This document shows, one piece after another, positions 9,130 to 18,674 of a stretch of 64,000 nucleotides of DNA. Source of the stretch: Roseovarius sp. W115. GTDB taxonomy: Bacteria; Pseudomonadota; Alphaproteobacteria; Rhodobacterales; Rhodobacteraceae. The notes beneath the pieces were generated by a model. That model ran no database searches. It saw nothing but the letters and a program-made list of their open reading frames with translations, and was not told where the DNA came from. Both the position numbers and the translations under genes were made by a program. Positions within the stretch are counted from its first letter, which is position 1; each line of letters starts with the position of its first letter. The DNA lies in contig NZ_CP146606.1 in the NCBI RefSeq assembly GCF_032842945.2, positions 124,001-188,000 on the forward strand, given 5' to 3'.

Positions 9130-9804
9130 ATGATCCCCAGCACCTTTCCCGACCGAGCTGAAATCGCCCGCCTCTCGGCGCGCATGCTGTTGGAAATCGA
9201 GGCGGTGCATTTTAACGCGGAAGACCCCTTCACACTGGCCAGCGGCCTTCCCAGCCCGACCTATATCGACTGTCGCAAGCTCATCTCCTTCCCGCGCATC
9301 AGGTCCACGCTGATGGATTTTCTGACCGTCACCGTGATGCGCAATGCAGGCTTTGAGGCCTTCACCAACGTGGCGGGCGGTGAGACCGCGGGCATTCCTT
9401 TCGGCGCGCTGGTGGCCGAACGCATGGCCCTGCCCATGACCTATGTGCGCAAAAAGCCCAAGGGATATGGGCGCAACGCCCGGATCGAAGGCGTGATGGG
9501 CGAGACTGACCGCGTGCTTCTGGTTGAGGATCTGACCACCGATGGGGGCTCAAAGCTGAGCTTTGTCGATGCCATACGAGAAACCGGCGCCAGCTGTGGC
9601 CACACGGCTGTGATCTTCTACTATGGCATTTTTCCTGAAACCGAAGAAACACTCGGGGATCACGGCGTAACGCTGCATCACCTGTGCACCTGGTGGGACG
9701 TGCTGGCCGAGGCGCGGGCGCAGGGTGCTTTTGACGCCGCCACACTTGATGGTGTCGAATCGTTTCTGCAAGACCCACGCGCCTGGCAGGCCGCGCGAAG
9801 CTGA
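9130..9804 (+). CDS. pyrE: Orotate phosphoribosyltransferase
   Basis: Joins orotate and PRPP to give orotidine 5'-phosphate. The 224-residue protein has the PRPP-binding motif [13 protein letters not shown] at residues 129-141. [16 protein letters not shown] (106-121) carries the Lys-rich catalytic loop. The N-terminal region [18 protein letters not shown] matches the substrate loop of the family. It follows pyrC closely, and AAAAGGACGCACAC provides the ribosome binding site before the ATG. Confidence 0.96.
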   Translation: MIPSTFPDRAEIARLSARMLLEIEAVHFNAEDPFTLASGLPSPTYIDCRKLISFPRIRSTLMDFLTVTVMRNAGFEAFTNVAGGETAGIPFGALVAERMALPMTYVRKKPKGYGRNARIEGVMGETDRVLLVEDLTTDGGSKLSFVDAIRETGASCGHTAVIFYYGIFPETEETLGDHGVTLHHLCTWWDVLAEARAQGAFDAATLDGVESFLQDPRAWQAARS

Positions 9805-10038
9805 GTCGCGGCGCGCCACCTCCGTGTAAAGACAATTTTGCAAAAAATTTTTACGCGCGTTTCCGCCTGCTTGCAGCGTAACCTGAGAAAACGCCAAACG
9901 ATATGTTGACGGAAACGACTTCTACTCGGCAAGATATGGTATCGAGCGGATATCCACATGCTATCCACATAAAGATACAATTTGCACCGCTCCGACGGTG
10001 TTTTGTAAGACACCTCCCCACGGGACATGGGGCTAAAG

Positions 10039-11529
10039 ATGACAGAAATTGCGAGCTTAAACACCAACGATACAGGCGTCGAAAACCTTGAGACGATGCC
10101 GCATTCCATTGAAGCGGAACAACAGCTTCTGGGGGCAGTCCTGACCAATAATGACATCTACGACCGGGTGGCCAACCTGATCGGGCCGCAGCATTTCTAT
10201 GATCCTGTCCACGCGCGGATATTCGAGACCGCGGCAGCGCGCATCGCCAAGGGCAACCTGGCCTCTCCAGTGACGCTGAAAACCTTTCTCGAAGACGACG
10301 AGGGACTGAAGGAACTGGGCGGCCCGGCCTATCTTGCCCGACTGGCCGGTGCCGCCATTTCCGCCTTTGCCGCGCGTGATTACGCACAAATGATCTATGA
10401 CATGGCCGTGCGCCGCGAGTTGATTGGCCTGGGCCATGAAATCGCTGGCAAGGCCATACGCGCCGAAGTGGACAGTGAGCCCCGCGATCAGATCGTGGAG
10501 GCCGAACAAAAGCTCTACAAGCTTTCCGAACAAGGCCAATCCGAGACCGGATTTCAAAGCTTTCTCAAGGCGGTAACAGACGCAGTTAATGTCGCCAACG
10601 CCGCCTATCAGCGCGACGGCGGCCTCGCAGGCATCTCCACGGGCCTGACGGATATGGACAAAAAGCTGGGCGGTTTGCACCGCTCGGACCTTCTTATTCT
10701 CGCAGGACGCCCCTCGATGGGCAAAACCTCCCTTGCGACCAATATCGCTTTCAATATTGCGAAAGCCTACAAACGCGGGGCGCTTCCCGATGGCTCTGAA
10801 GGGGCCGTCGATGGCGGTGTCGTGGGCTTCTATTCGCTCGAAATGAGCGCCGAGCAGCTCGCCGCGCGGGTTCTGTCAGAGGCATCAGAAGTGCCCTCAG
10901 AGCAGATCCGGCGCGGCGACATGACCGAAGCGGAGTTCCGCCGCTTCGTCGAGGCGGCCAAAACGCTCGAATCGTGCCCTCTTTACATCGACGACACCCC
11001 CGCTTTGCCTATCTCCCAGCTTGCGGCGCGTGCCCGTCGGCTGAAGCGGACGCATGGGCTGGATGTCCTGATTGTGGACTATCTCCAGCTCGTGCGCCCC
11101 GCTTCGGCGAAAGACAGCCGTGTGAACGAAGTCTCTGAAATCACTCAAGGATTAAAGGCGATTGCCAAAGAGCTGGATATTCCAGTGGTGGCCCTCTCGC
11201 AGCTCAGCCGTCAGGTGGAATCACGTGACGACAAACGCCCGCAGTTGAGCGACCTGCGCGAATCCGGCTCGATTGAGCAGGATGCGGATGTGGTTATGTT
11301 CGTCTTCCGCGAGGAATACTATGCGGAGCGCGAAAAACCATCGGACGACAAACTTGAAGAAATGGCCGCGTGGCAAGAACGCATGGCACGGCTTAGCGGC
11401 CGCGCCGAGGTGGTTATCGGCAAGCAGCGCCACGGACCCATTGGCACCGTGGAACTGAGCTTCGAGGGCCGCTTCACCCGGTTTGGAAACCTCGTCAAAC
11501 CCTGGCAGCAGGACAGTCAGGAGTTCTAA
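10039..11529 (+). CDS. dnaB: Replicative DNA helicase DnaB
   Basis: The hexameric helicase that unwinds DNA at the replication fork, 496 residues. The N-terminal domain begins with MPHSIEAEQQLLGAVL. The RecA-like domain has Walker A AGRPSMGKTS, Walker B VLIVDYLQL, the DnaB motif LSRQVESRDDKRPQLSDLRE, and the late motif KQRHGPIGTVEL. An ATG at 10027 is also in frame. I chose 10039 because the spacing from GGGGCT is better, though neither site is strong. alr lies downstream but is separated by about 1 kb of AT-richer sequence. Confidence 0.96.
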   Translation: MTEIASLNTNDTGVENLETMPHSIEAEQQLLGAVLTNNDIYDRVANLIGPQHFYDPVHARIFETAAARIAKGNLASPVTLKTFLEDDEGLKELGGPAYLARLAGAAISAFAARDYAQMIYDMAVRRELIGLGHEIAGKAIRAEVDSEPRDQIVEAEQKLYKLSEQGQSETGFQSFLKAVTDAVNVANAAYQRDGGLAGISTGLTDMDKKLGGLHRSDLLILAGRPSMGKTSLATNIAFNIAKAYKRGALPDGSEGAVDGGVVGFYSLEMSAEQLAARVLSEASEVPSEQIRRGDMTEAEFRRFVEAAKTLESCPLYIDDTPALPISQLAARARRLKRTHGLDVLIVDYLQLVRPASAKDSRVNEVSEITQGLKAIAKELDIPVVALSQLSRQVESRDDKRPQLSDLRESGSIEQDADVVMFVFREEYYAEREKPSDDKLEEMAAWQERMARLSGRAEVVIGKQRHGPIGTVELSFEGRFTRFGNLVKPWQQDSQEF

Positions 11530-11780
11530 AATCTTTGTGGTTTAAATCATGCACGCCACAATATATTGATATTTTTGCAAATAAGTCATTGAAATCGAGC
11601 ACTGTTCATACCATCTTAACACTGTTGGTGAGATACAGAGTGTTGAAAAGAAACACCTTGTCCCAACAGGCTGAAAGCAGTATGCAGAAACCCGTCTCTA
11701 TGCTGAGACATGTATGAGGATTTTTGACATGACAGGACCAGATCCAATTATTGTGTAACCCAGCGGGTTATGACGAACCG

Positions 11781-12414
11781 TCATTGCCCCATTCGTTTCG
11801 CATCTAATTTGTCGCCAATAGACTTTTTCTTTACTCCAAGTTCATCGTCCGACAAGTCAAATTTCTCCCTGTCAAACCGCGTCAAATTTAGTGACGCATA
11901 TTCTTTCTCAAAATCCCGCAACAACGCTGCACCGCAAACTGATGCGGTACGAGCTGTTCGCTTGATCACATCAACCGCATTACAACGCCCTTCAAGGCTC
12001 AAGGTTCGGTAGCTTGGATAATTTACACCCTCGATCTGCACCCAAATTTTTTCGAGCAAACCATAAAATTGAACACATTGCTGCAAAGTCTGATCAGAGA
12101 TCGAGTGAATGCCGTTCAGATGTGCGCGGTAAATCTCGGTATGGCGTGCATCAGTAATGTGCGGCACGAGCTTGCAATCATCTTCCAGCTTTTGGCGAAG
12201 CTCACTGAGTGGTGGCGAACGCTCTAGAAAGATATCCATGTCACACGTGTTGAAATCAATCTCCGCATAAAGCGCGCGGGCCAAATTGTCTTGCGCTGTT
12301 TTTTTGCCGTGCCTGCGCCCGATTGTCATCAATCCAACGTTTCCCAAACCAAATTACAAAGCCAAGAGTAGGTGCAAGAAAGGTGAGAAAGAACCTGATA
12401 TTGATCGCGTCCAT
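11781..12414 (-). CDS. Uncharacterised membrane-anchored protein, frameshifted at an A7 run
   Basis: Two overlapping frames seem to make one protein of about 210 residues. The first starts at the ATG at 12414 (AGGGG about ten bases upstream) and encodes MDAINIRFFLTFLAPTLGFV, one transmembrane helix, then WFGKRWIDDNRAQARQK. At the A7 run (12299-12305) the continuation KTAQDNLARALYAEIDFNTC lies in the other frame and runs to 11781. Removing one A would join them smoothly. The long soluble domain contains LSELRQKLEDDC and HTEIYRAHLNGI and is helical. I recognise no family. The gene sits in an AT-richer patch between dnaB and alr, which suggests an acquired gene. Reading only the open frame from 12347 is the alternative. 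Confidence 0.6.
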
Positions 12415-12537
12415 ATTAGCCCCTGTATTGCTTTCACCTTTAAAGCTTAGTGGTGAGATCAATTCAACCAAGGACTGTAATGCCGAAATTCTTCTTTCTA
12501 CTTGACCCTTCTCACCATCCTGTCAAAACCACCCCCC

Positions 12538-13575
12538 ATGAGCACCGGACAGCTGACCATTGATCTTGATGCCATCGTCGCCAACTGGCGCGCGCTGGAT
12601 GCCAAAACCGCAGGCGAGACCGCTGCGGTGGTCAAGGCCGATGCCTATGGGCTTGGTATGGCCCGTGTGGCGCGGGCGCTGGCTCGGGCTGGCGTGCGCA
12701 CGTTTTGTGTCGCTGTTGCTGAAGAAGGTGCGACACTGCGCGAAGCCTTGGGTCCAGGCCCGGCTATTCACGTGTTCTCAGGCCACATGGCAGGCGACGC
12801 GGACATGATCCGCGATATGGATCTCATGCCGATGATCAACTCGGTCGATCAACTCATCCGCCATCTTGAGGCCGCGCCGCTGGCACGTTTCGGGATCCAG
12901 CTTGATACCGGGATGAACCGGCTTGGCATGGAGCCACCCGAATGGGCCGCCATACGCGAAATGGCACTTGCCGCGCATCCACTTTTGATCATGTCACATC
13001 TGGCTTGCGCCGATGAACCAGACCATCCGATGAATGCGCAGCAACTGGTCGCTTTCGCAGAGATGACCGATGGGCTGAATGTTCCGCGCTCCTTGGCGGC
13101 AACCGGCGGGATTCTCTTGGGCGAGGCCTTTCATTTCGATCTCTGCCGTCCTGGCGTGGGCCTTTACGGTGGCCTGCCCTTTGCGGATGCCACCGCTGTG
13201 GCGAGCCTTGATCTTCCCGTGATCCAGACCCGTGAGTTGGCCGAGGGTGAAACGGTCGGCTATGGCAACACCTTCACGGCCAAGAAACCCACCCGCATCG
13301 CAACCGTGTCGTCTGGCTATGCCGATGGCATCATTCGCGCCATGGGACCAAAGGCCATTCTCTATGCGGACGGTGTGCCCTGCCCTGTTGCAGGCCGGAT
13401 TTCAATGGATTCGATCAGCGTTGACATCACCGAAATGACCAGCGATCCCAAAGCGTTGCGACTTCTTGGTCCAGATCAGACTGTTGATGATCTGGCCAAG
13501 AATGCGGGTACAATCGGCTATGAAATCCTGACGTCTCTTGGGGCGCGCTACGCGCGGCGTTACAGCGGCGGATGA
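12538..13575 (+). CDS. alr: Alanine racemase
   Basis: PLP enzyme making D-alanine for peptidoglycan, 345 residues. The PLP lysine is Lys33 in [12 protein letters not shown], and the catalytic Tyr is probably in SGYADG or the nearby VGYGNTF region. LDTGMNRLG and RPGVGLYG are family motifs, and the C-terminal domain begins around [12 protein letters not shown]. The ATG at 12538 gives the normal N-terminus ([20 protein letters not shown]). No good ribosome binding site is visible, and the open frame continues to 12502 without similarity. It overlaps the next gene by 4 bases. Confidence 0.95.
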   Translation: MSTGQLTIDLDAIVANWRALDAKTAGETAAVVKADAYGLGMARVARALARAGVRTFCVAVAEEGATLREALGPGPAIHVFSGHMAGDADMIRDMDLMPMINSVDQLIRHLEAAPLARFGIQLDTGMNRLGMEPPEWAAIREMALAAHPLLIMSHLACADEPDHPMNAQQLVAFAEMTDGLNVPRSLAATGGILLGEAFHFDLCRPGVGLYGGLPFADATAVASLDLPVIQTRELAEGETVGYGNTFTAKKPTRIATVSSGYADGIIRAMGPKAILYADGVPCPVAGRISMDSISVDITEMTSDPKALRLLGPDQTVDDLAKNAGTIGYEILTSLGARYARRYSGG

Positions 13576-14357
13576 CCCTCATCCTCTCTCCTCTGGCGGC
13601 GCTTGGGCGCAATACACTGGCGGCGCTGGCCATGCTGGGACGCGTGACACTCTTTATGCTGTCCGCGTTTTCACACATCCTGCGACCGCCGTTTTACCCA
13701 CGCGAACTTCTGCATGCTTTGTTGCAGGTTGGTTGGCTGTCGCTGCCGGTCGTGGGCCTTACTGCGATCTTCACCGGCGGCGCGCTTGCGTTGCAAATCT
13801 ATTCTGGCGGCGCGCGGTTCAATGCTGAGGCCGTGGTGCCGCAGATCGTGGCCATCGGTATGGTGCGGGAGCTTGGCCCCGTTTTGGTGGGTTTGATGAT
13901 CGCCGCGCGCGTGACCTCTTCTATCGCCGCTGAAATTGCCACGATGAAAGTGACCGAGCAGATCGACGCGCTCACAACGCTGTCGACACATCCGATGAAA
14001 TACCTCGTCGCCCCACGCGTCCTGGCCGCCCTCATCACCGTGCCCATCCTGGTGGGCATCGGCGATATCATTGGCATCCTGGGCGGCTATACTGTGGCTG
14101 TGCAAAATCTGGGCTTCAATGCCGCCACCTATATGCAGAACACCGTCAATTTCCTTGAGGCCCGCGACATCATCTCCAGCCTTGTGAAAGGCGGCGTGTT
14201 TGGTGTCATCGCGGCCCTCATGGGATGTTACTACGGCATGGACTCAGGCCGCGGTGCCCAAGGCGTAGGTCGCGCCACCAAAGGTTCAGTGCAGGCAGCA
14301 GCCGTGCTCATCCTGGCCGCGAATTTCATCCTCACGGGGGTGTTTTTCTCGATATGA
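13572..14357 (+). CDS. mlaE: MlaE-family lipid ABC transporter permease
   Basis: Inner-membrane permease of an MCE/Mla-type phospholipid transporter, 261 residues with about five hydrophobic segments. Family motifs are [53 protein letters not shown] and [18 protein letters not shown]. The start overlaps the end of alr (ATGA), and its end overlaps the start of the ATPase gene, so the three are probably translated together. No MCE (MlaD) gene is seen in the neighbourhood, so the periplasmic partner must be elsewhere. Confidence 0.93.
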   Translation: MTLILSPLAALGRNTLAALAMLGRVTLFMLSAFSHILRPPFYPRELLHALLQVGWLSLPVVGLTAIFTGGALALQIYSGGARFNAEAVVPQIVAIGMVRELGPVLVGLMIAARVTSSIAAEIATMKVTEQIDALTTLSTHPMKYLVAPRVLAALITVPILVGIGDIIGILGGYTVAVQNLGFNAATYMQNTVNFLEARDIISSLVKGGVFGVIAALMGCYYGMDSGRGAQGVGRATKGSVQAAAVLILAANFILTGVFFSI

Positions 14358-15100
14358 TTGAACTCAACGACGTCCATAAAGCTTTTGGCGACAATCACGT
14401 TCTGCGGGGGGTGAACCTCAACATCCCCAAAGGCACATCGATGGTGATCATCGGGGGTTCGGGCACAGGCAAATCCGTAGCGCTGAAATGTGTGCTTGGG
14501 CTTATTCACCCTGACAGCGGGCTCATCACGCTGGACGGTAAGGACGTGACCAAAGGTGACCGCGATGCGTTTCTGGCGCGATTTGGCATGCTCTTTCAGG
14601 GCGGCGCGCTCTTTGACTCACTACCCGTCTGGCAAAACGTGGCCTTCCGCCTTTTGCGCGGGTCTTTGAAACGGCCCAAAGACGAGGCGCGTGAGATTGC
14701 CATCGAAAAACTGCGCCGTGTGGGGCTGACCCCGGATCAAGCCGACAAGTTTCCCGCCGAGCTTTCGGGCGGCATGCAAAAGCGTGTGGGACTGGCCCGC
14801 GCCATCGCTGCCGAGCCGGAAATCATCTTTTTCGATGAACCGACCACGGGCCTTGATCCCATCATGTCCGGCGTGATCAACGAGCTCATTCGCGAGATCG
14901 TGGTCGAGATGGGCGCCACGGCCATGACCATCACCCATGACATGACGAGCGTCCGCGCGATTGCCGACAATGTGGCGATGCTTCACGGCGGTAAAATCCG
15001 CTGGACCGGGCCTGTGGCCGAGATGGACGCCTCTGGCGATCCCTATCTGGAGCAGTTTATTACGGGATCTGCTGAAGGGCCGATTGAGGCGGTTCGGTGA
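14354..15100 (+). CDS. mlaF: MlaF-family lipid ABC transporter ATP-binding protein
   Basis: The ATPase of the same transporter, 248 residues. Walker A is GGSGTGKSV (34-42), the Q-loop is MLFQGGALFDSLPVWQNVAF (typical of the MlaF group), the signature is LSGGMQKRVGLARAI, Walker B is IIFFDEPTTGLDP, and the H-loop is TITHDMTS. The ATG at 14354 overlaps the stop of the permease gene. A longer open frame starting at 14225 runs inside the permease gene and is not used. Confidence 0.94.
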   Translation: MIELNDVHKAFGDNHVLRGVNLNIPKGTSMVIIGGSGTGKSVALKCVLGLIHPDSGLITLDGKDVTKGDRDAFLARFGMLFQGGALFDSLPVWQNVAFRLLRGSLKRPKDEAREIAIEKLRRVGLTPDQADKFPAELSGGMQKRVGLARAIAAEPEIIFFDEPTTGLDPIMSGVINELIREIVVEMGATAMTITHDMTSVRAIADNVAMLHGGKIRWTGPVAEMDASGDPYLEQFITGSAEGPIEAVR

Positions 15101-15105
15101 GAAGC

Positions 15106-15153
15106 GCCTAAACTTTTCTGAAAAGTTTAGGCAAAAGCCTTTAGAAGGCTTTT
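15106..15153. repeat. Two tandem perfect hairpins after mlaF
   Basis: Hairpin 1 is GCCTAAACTTTTC-T-GAAAAGTTTAGGC (15106-15132), with 13 paired bases. Hairpin 2 follows at once: AAAAGCCTT-TAG-AAGGCTTTT (15133-15153), with 9 paired bases. They fill the gap between mlaF and the PqiA-like gene, whose ribosome binding site (AAGGACGG) starts shortly after. The second arm ends in TTTT, so it could act as a weak terminator or attenuator. The symmetric form also fits a small dispersed palindromic repeat. Confidence 0.6.
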
Positions 15154-15177
15154 GCGGCACCGCATGAAGGACGGACC

Positions 15178-15636
15178 ATGCTCAAATATCTCAACCTCAC
15201 GCTGCTGATCCTCTTTCCCATCGCCTGGTTTGCCCCACTGATGCGCGCAGGGCTTCTGCCGCTTTTCGGCCTCAGTGAGATTTCGGTCATCACCGGTTTG
15301 CAATCGCTTTGGGAAAGCGATGTCTTTCTCGCCCTGCTCGTCACTTTCTTCGCCCTTTTCGCGCCCTACCTCAAAACCATCGGCCTTGCCCTCATCCACT
15401 TTGGGTATCTCAGACGCACGACCCTGCCCGTCCTGCACGTCCTGGGCAAACTCGCCATGGCCGATGTTTTCCTCATCGCGCTTTACATCACATTGACCAA
15501 AGGCATTGGGGTGGGCCGGATTGAGACCGCCTGGGGGCTTTATCTCTTCACGGCGTGTATCCTTGCTTCCATCGCTATTGGCTTTGCCACGGAGAAGCGC
15601 GCACGCGCTGGTGATCGTGGTGTGAACAGGAATTAA
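15178..15636 (+). CDS. PqiA-like (paraquat-inducible protein A) membrane protein
   Basis: A 152-residue inner-membrane protein with about four hydrophobic helices. The pattern LWESDVFLALLVTFFALFAP, then PYLKTIGLAL and VLHVLGKLAMADVFLIALYI, is that of a single PqiA domain. PqiA proteins are partners of MCE-type lipid transport systems, which fits its place right after mlaE-mlaF. It lacks the zinc-ribbon cysteines found in longer PqiA proteins. AAGGACGGACC precedes the ATG. Confidence 0.8.
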   Translation: MLKYLNLTLLILFPIAWFAPLMRAGLLPLFGLSEISVITGLQSLWESDVFLALLVTFFALFAPYLKTIGLALIHFGYLRRTTLPVLHVLGKLAMADVFLIALYITLTKGIGVGRIETAWGLYLFTACILASIAIGFATEKRARAGDRGVNRN

Positions 15637-15761
15637 GTCAATAAAACCAAAATTTTAGGTAAGTCTTTCAGGTTTGCACCAAACGGTGATGCCAATGTGT
15701 ATGCACGCTCGGCAACTTCCTGCCTACATGAGTGCAGAACCACTTCTATTGGGGGAAGAAA

Positions 15762-16547
15762 ATGACCAGAACCATGCGCACCGCCGCCGCGATTGTCAGT
15801 CAGGCTTTGAACCGACTGGCGCTCCTTGCTTTTTCCATCGCCGCGTTATTGCTCGTCGGAGCAACAGCGCTGGCCTCATTCGGCCTCCTGCCCTGGCTAG
15901 AGTTTCAGGCCACATTCGGCGGAACCGTCTATGACAATGCAGGCCAAATCGCACAGATCACACTCACCGCTCTGGCAGTTCTTCTCTGTGCCTTTCTGCC
16001 TGCAAACTTCCGGATCATGGCGCTGGAAAACTCGCATCGCAAGTTTCACCTCTCGATGCAGGATGTGACCCAAGCCTACGCCACAACGCATGCCGCTGAC
16101 CGTGCGGGCATGTTCAACATCAAAACCGAATTTGACGGCATTCGCGAGCGCCTGGCCTATATGCGAGAGCATCCGGATCTTGAGACGCTTGAACCGCAGA
16201 TCCTTGAGATAGCAGCACAGATGTCTTTCATCAGCCGGGATTTGGCCGAGGTCTATTCTGATGACAAGGTCGACCGCGCCCGAGCCTTCCTCAAACAACG
16301 CCAGCAGGAGGTCGAGATCTTCAATCAGCGCATTGATCAGGCGAAAGGGGTCATTCACAGCCTGAAACACTGGTCTCAGGACGTTGAAACCGAGGAAAGC
16401 ATCGCGCAAAGTCAGATCGCACGGCTGCGCGAGGAGTTGCAGGACATCCTGCCCGAGCTGGAGCAAGAGCCAGAGCTCGCCCTGCCCGAGTTTGAGCCAC
16501 CCAAAAACGGCTATGTCTTTGGCCTTCACCAGACGCCTGCAGAGTGA
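15762..16547 (+). CDS. Uncharacterised membrane-anchored coiled-coil protein
   Basis: A 261-residue protein with two N-terminal hydrophobic segments (about residues 18-40 and 62-82), followed by a long helical region rich in Glu, Gln and Arg with coiled-coil character (ARAFLKQRQQEVEIFNQRID, LREELQDILPELEQEPE). It ends with a Pro/Glu-rich tail. The ATG at 15762 has GGGGGAAGAAA upstream. Similar roseobacter proteins have been labelled DNA repair protein without a clear basis that I can see. It lies just upstream of radA in the same direction. No function is assigned. Confidence 0.8.
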   Translation: MTRTMRTAAAIVSQALNRLALLAFSIAALLLVGATALASFGLLPWLEFQATFGGTVYDNAGQIAQITLTALAVLLCAFLPANFRIMALENSHRKFHLSMQDVTQAYATTHAADRAGMFNIKTEFDGIRERLAYMREHPDLETLEPQILEIAAQMSFISRDLAEVYSDDKVDRARAFLKQRQQEVEIFNQRIDQAKGVIHSLKHWSQDVETEESIAQSQIARLREELQDILPELEQEPELALPEFEPPKNGYVFGLHQTPAE

Positions 16548-16607
16548 GCAATCTTTCCAGGCAGATGACCATTTGACCCGCGCCCCGGCATCAGGCATGA
16601 CCGAGGC

Positions 16608-17972
16608 ATGGGCAAAACTGCTTCCTTTTCGTGCACCGCATGCGGTGCTGTGCATTCCAAATGGTCTGGGCGGTGCGAGGCGTGCGGCGAGTGGAACACG
16701 ATTGTCGAAGAGGCACAACTTTCGACCGGCCCGGCCTCCAAATCTCTGGGTTCTAAACGTGGCACACCCATTCAACTAGCCGATCTGGCCACCGAAGAGG
16801 CCCCGCCCCCGCGCACGCAATCGGGCATAGCAGAGCTTGACCGCGTTTTGGGCGGCGGGCTTGTCCCGTCTTCAGCGATTTTGGTGGGGGGCGATCCGGG
16901 CATCGGCAAATCCACCTTGCTGTTGCAGGCTGCGGCCAAGTTCGGCGCTGCGGGGGTTAAGGTGTTCTATGTCTCAGGCGAAGAGGCCAGCGCTCAGGTG
17001 CGCCTGCGTGCCCAGCGGCTTGGCCTTGGCGATGCACCGGTGCAGCTGGCCACAGCCACCTCGCTGCGCGATATTCTCACAACGCTCGAGGCCGAAAAAC
17101 CCGATCTCGTGATCATTGACTCGATTCAGACCATGTGGGCCGACAATGTCGAAAGCGCGCCGGGCTCCGTGGCGCAGGTCCGCGCCTCGGCCCATGAGCT
17201 GACCACCTTTGCCAAGCGAAAGGGCACGTCCGTCATACTCGTGGGCCACGTCACCAAGGAGGGCCAGATCGCAGGTCCCCGTGTTGTCGAGCATATGGTC
17301 GACACCGTGCTTTATTTTGAAGGCGAACGCGGACATCAGTTCCGTATTTTGCGCAGCGTCAAAAACCGATTTGGCCCGGCAGATGAAATCGGCGTTTTTG
17401 AGATGACTGGTGCTGGGCTGGCCGAAGTAACCAACCCCTCTGCGCTTTTCCTGTCAGACAGAGGCGATCCTGCGCCGGGTTCCGTCGTGTTTGCAGGCAT
17501 CGAAGGCACACGGCCTGTTCTGGTCGAAATGCAGGCGCTTGTCGCCCCCACTCCGCATTCCCAGCCCCGACGCGCTGTGGTGGGCTGGGACAGCGCGCGT
17601 CTCGCCATGATTCTGGCGGTGCTGGAGGCGCGGTGTGGCATTCCCTTTGCGGGCTTGGATGTCTATCTCAACGTCGCAGGCGGCATCAAAATCAGCGAAC
17701 CCGCCGCCGATCTGGCCGTTGCAGCCGCCCTCTTGAGTGCCCGAGAAGACACAGCATTGCCCCAAAACTGTGTCCTTTTCGGCGAAATCAGCCTGTCTGG
17801 TGCCCTCAGACCGGTTGCTCAAACCGGAAACAGGTTGAAAGAGGCCAAAAAACTTGGTTTCACATCAGCCATCCTTCCTTCGGGTGGAAAATCCGAGGGG
17901 TCGGGCGGGCTGACGCTCACGCAGATGAGTGATCTGACCGGCTTTGTAGGTGAGATTTTCGGCGCGGGCTGA
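16608..17972 (+). CDS. radA: DNA repair protein RadA
   Basis: RadA (Sms) is a RecA-like, branch-migrating motor in recombination. The 454-residue protein has the N-terminal zinc finger Cys9, Cys12, Cys23, Cys26, Walker A VGGDPGIGKST near residues 93-103, Walker B LVIIDSIQTMW, the RadA motif KNRFGPADEIGVFEM, and a C-terminal Lon-protease-like domain (CGIPFAGLDVYLNVAGGIKI and FGEISLSGALRPV). Its length is normal. cvpA follows 28 bases later. Confidence 0.97.
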   Translation: MGKTASFSCTACGAVHSKWSGRCEACGEWNTIVEEAQLSTGPASKSLGSKRGTPIQLADLATEEAPPPRTQSGIAELDRVLGGGLVPSSAILVGGDPGIGKSTLLLQAAAKFGAAGVKVFYVSGEEASAQVRLRAQRLGLGDAPVQLATATSLRDILTTLEAEKPDLVIIDSIQTMWADNVESAPGSVAQVRASAHELTTFAKRKGTSVILVGHVTKEGQIAGPRVVEHMVDTVLYFEGERGHQFRILRSVKNRFGPADEIGVFEMTGAGLAEVTNPSALFLSDRGDPAPGSVVFAGIEGTRPVLVEMQALVAPTPHSQPRRAVVGWDSARLAMILAVLEARCGIPFAGLDVYLNVAGGIKISEPAADLAVAAALLSAREDTALPQNCVLFGEISLSGALRPVAQTGNRLKEAKKLGFTSAILPSGGKSEGSGGLTLTQMSDLTGFVGEIFGAG

Positions 17973-18000
17973 CCTGCGTCATTGGGACAGGAAAGAGCTA

Positions 18001-18561
18001 ATGGAAGGCTTTACCATCATTGACGGCATCGTGGTGCTTGTCATCGTGCTATCTGCGCTTTTGGCCTATTCACGCGGCTTTGTGCGCGAATCGCTGGCCA
18101 TTGCCGGCTGGGTCGTGGCCGCTGTTCTGGCGTTTATCTTTGCCCCGCAAGTGGAACCGTTGGTCAAGGAAATCCCTGTTCTCAGCGATTTGATCGGCGA
18201 TAACTGCGAACTGTCCATGATCGGCGCCGCAGCCCTTGTTTTTGCCGTGGCTCTGATTGTGTCTTCCCTGATTACTCCACTTTTTTCATCCATTGTGCAG
18301 CGCTCTGCCCTGGGTGGATTGGACCAGGGGGCCGGGTTCCTCTTTGGTGTGGCACGCGGCATTCTCCTCGTTGCGATTGCCTATTTCGTCTATGAAACGG
18401 TCATCAGCGGCCAGAACATCGAGATTGTCGATGACAGCCGCTCAGCGCGCGTGTTCTCGCAACTTACCGAGAAGATACAAGATGGCGACCCTGAACAAGC
18501 TCTGGGATGGGTTACGCAGCAATATGAGCAGCTTGTCAGCGCCTGCGACGAATCCCAGTAA
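18001..18561 (+). CDS. cvpA: CvpA family membrane protein
   Basis: A 186-residue inner-membrane protein with four hydrophobic segments. It matches the colicin V production protein family: FTIIDGIVVLVIVLSALLAY, SRGFVRESLAIAGWVVA, and DQGAGFLFGVARGILLV. The ATG at 18001 was chosen because GACAGGAAAGAG lies just before it. radA-cvpA-purF is a common gene order in this group, but here a Hint-domain gene stands between cvpA and purF. A strong terminator follows. Confidence 0.9.
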   Translation: MEGFTIIDGIVVLVIVLSALLAYSRGFVRESLAIAGWVVAAVLAFIFAPQVEPLVKEIPVLSDLIGDNCELSMIGAAALVFAVALIVSSLITPLFSSIVQRSALGGLDQGAGFLFGVARGILLVAIAYFVYETVISGQNIEIVDDSRSARVFSQLTEKIQDGDPEQALGWVTQQYEQLVSACDESQ

Positions 18562-18588
18562 ACAATTGAACGACTTCAAATTCGCTTG

Positions 18589-18624
18589 ATGTGTCGCGAA
18601 ATACCTTTTTCGCGACACATTTTT
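18589..18624 (+). terminator. Rho-independent terminator after cvpA
   Basis: The stem ATGTGTCGCGAAA pairs with TTTTCGCGACACAT around a short loop (TACCT) and is followed by a run of T. It ends the radA-cvpA transcript and insulates the Hint-domain gene. The A/T ends of the stem mean it could also work in the other direction. Confidence 0.85.
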
Positions 18625-18674
18625 GAACTCTTGATCTTGCTTATGTGAATTGCACTGCAAGTCCGGAGTTCAAA

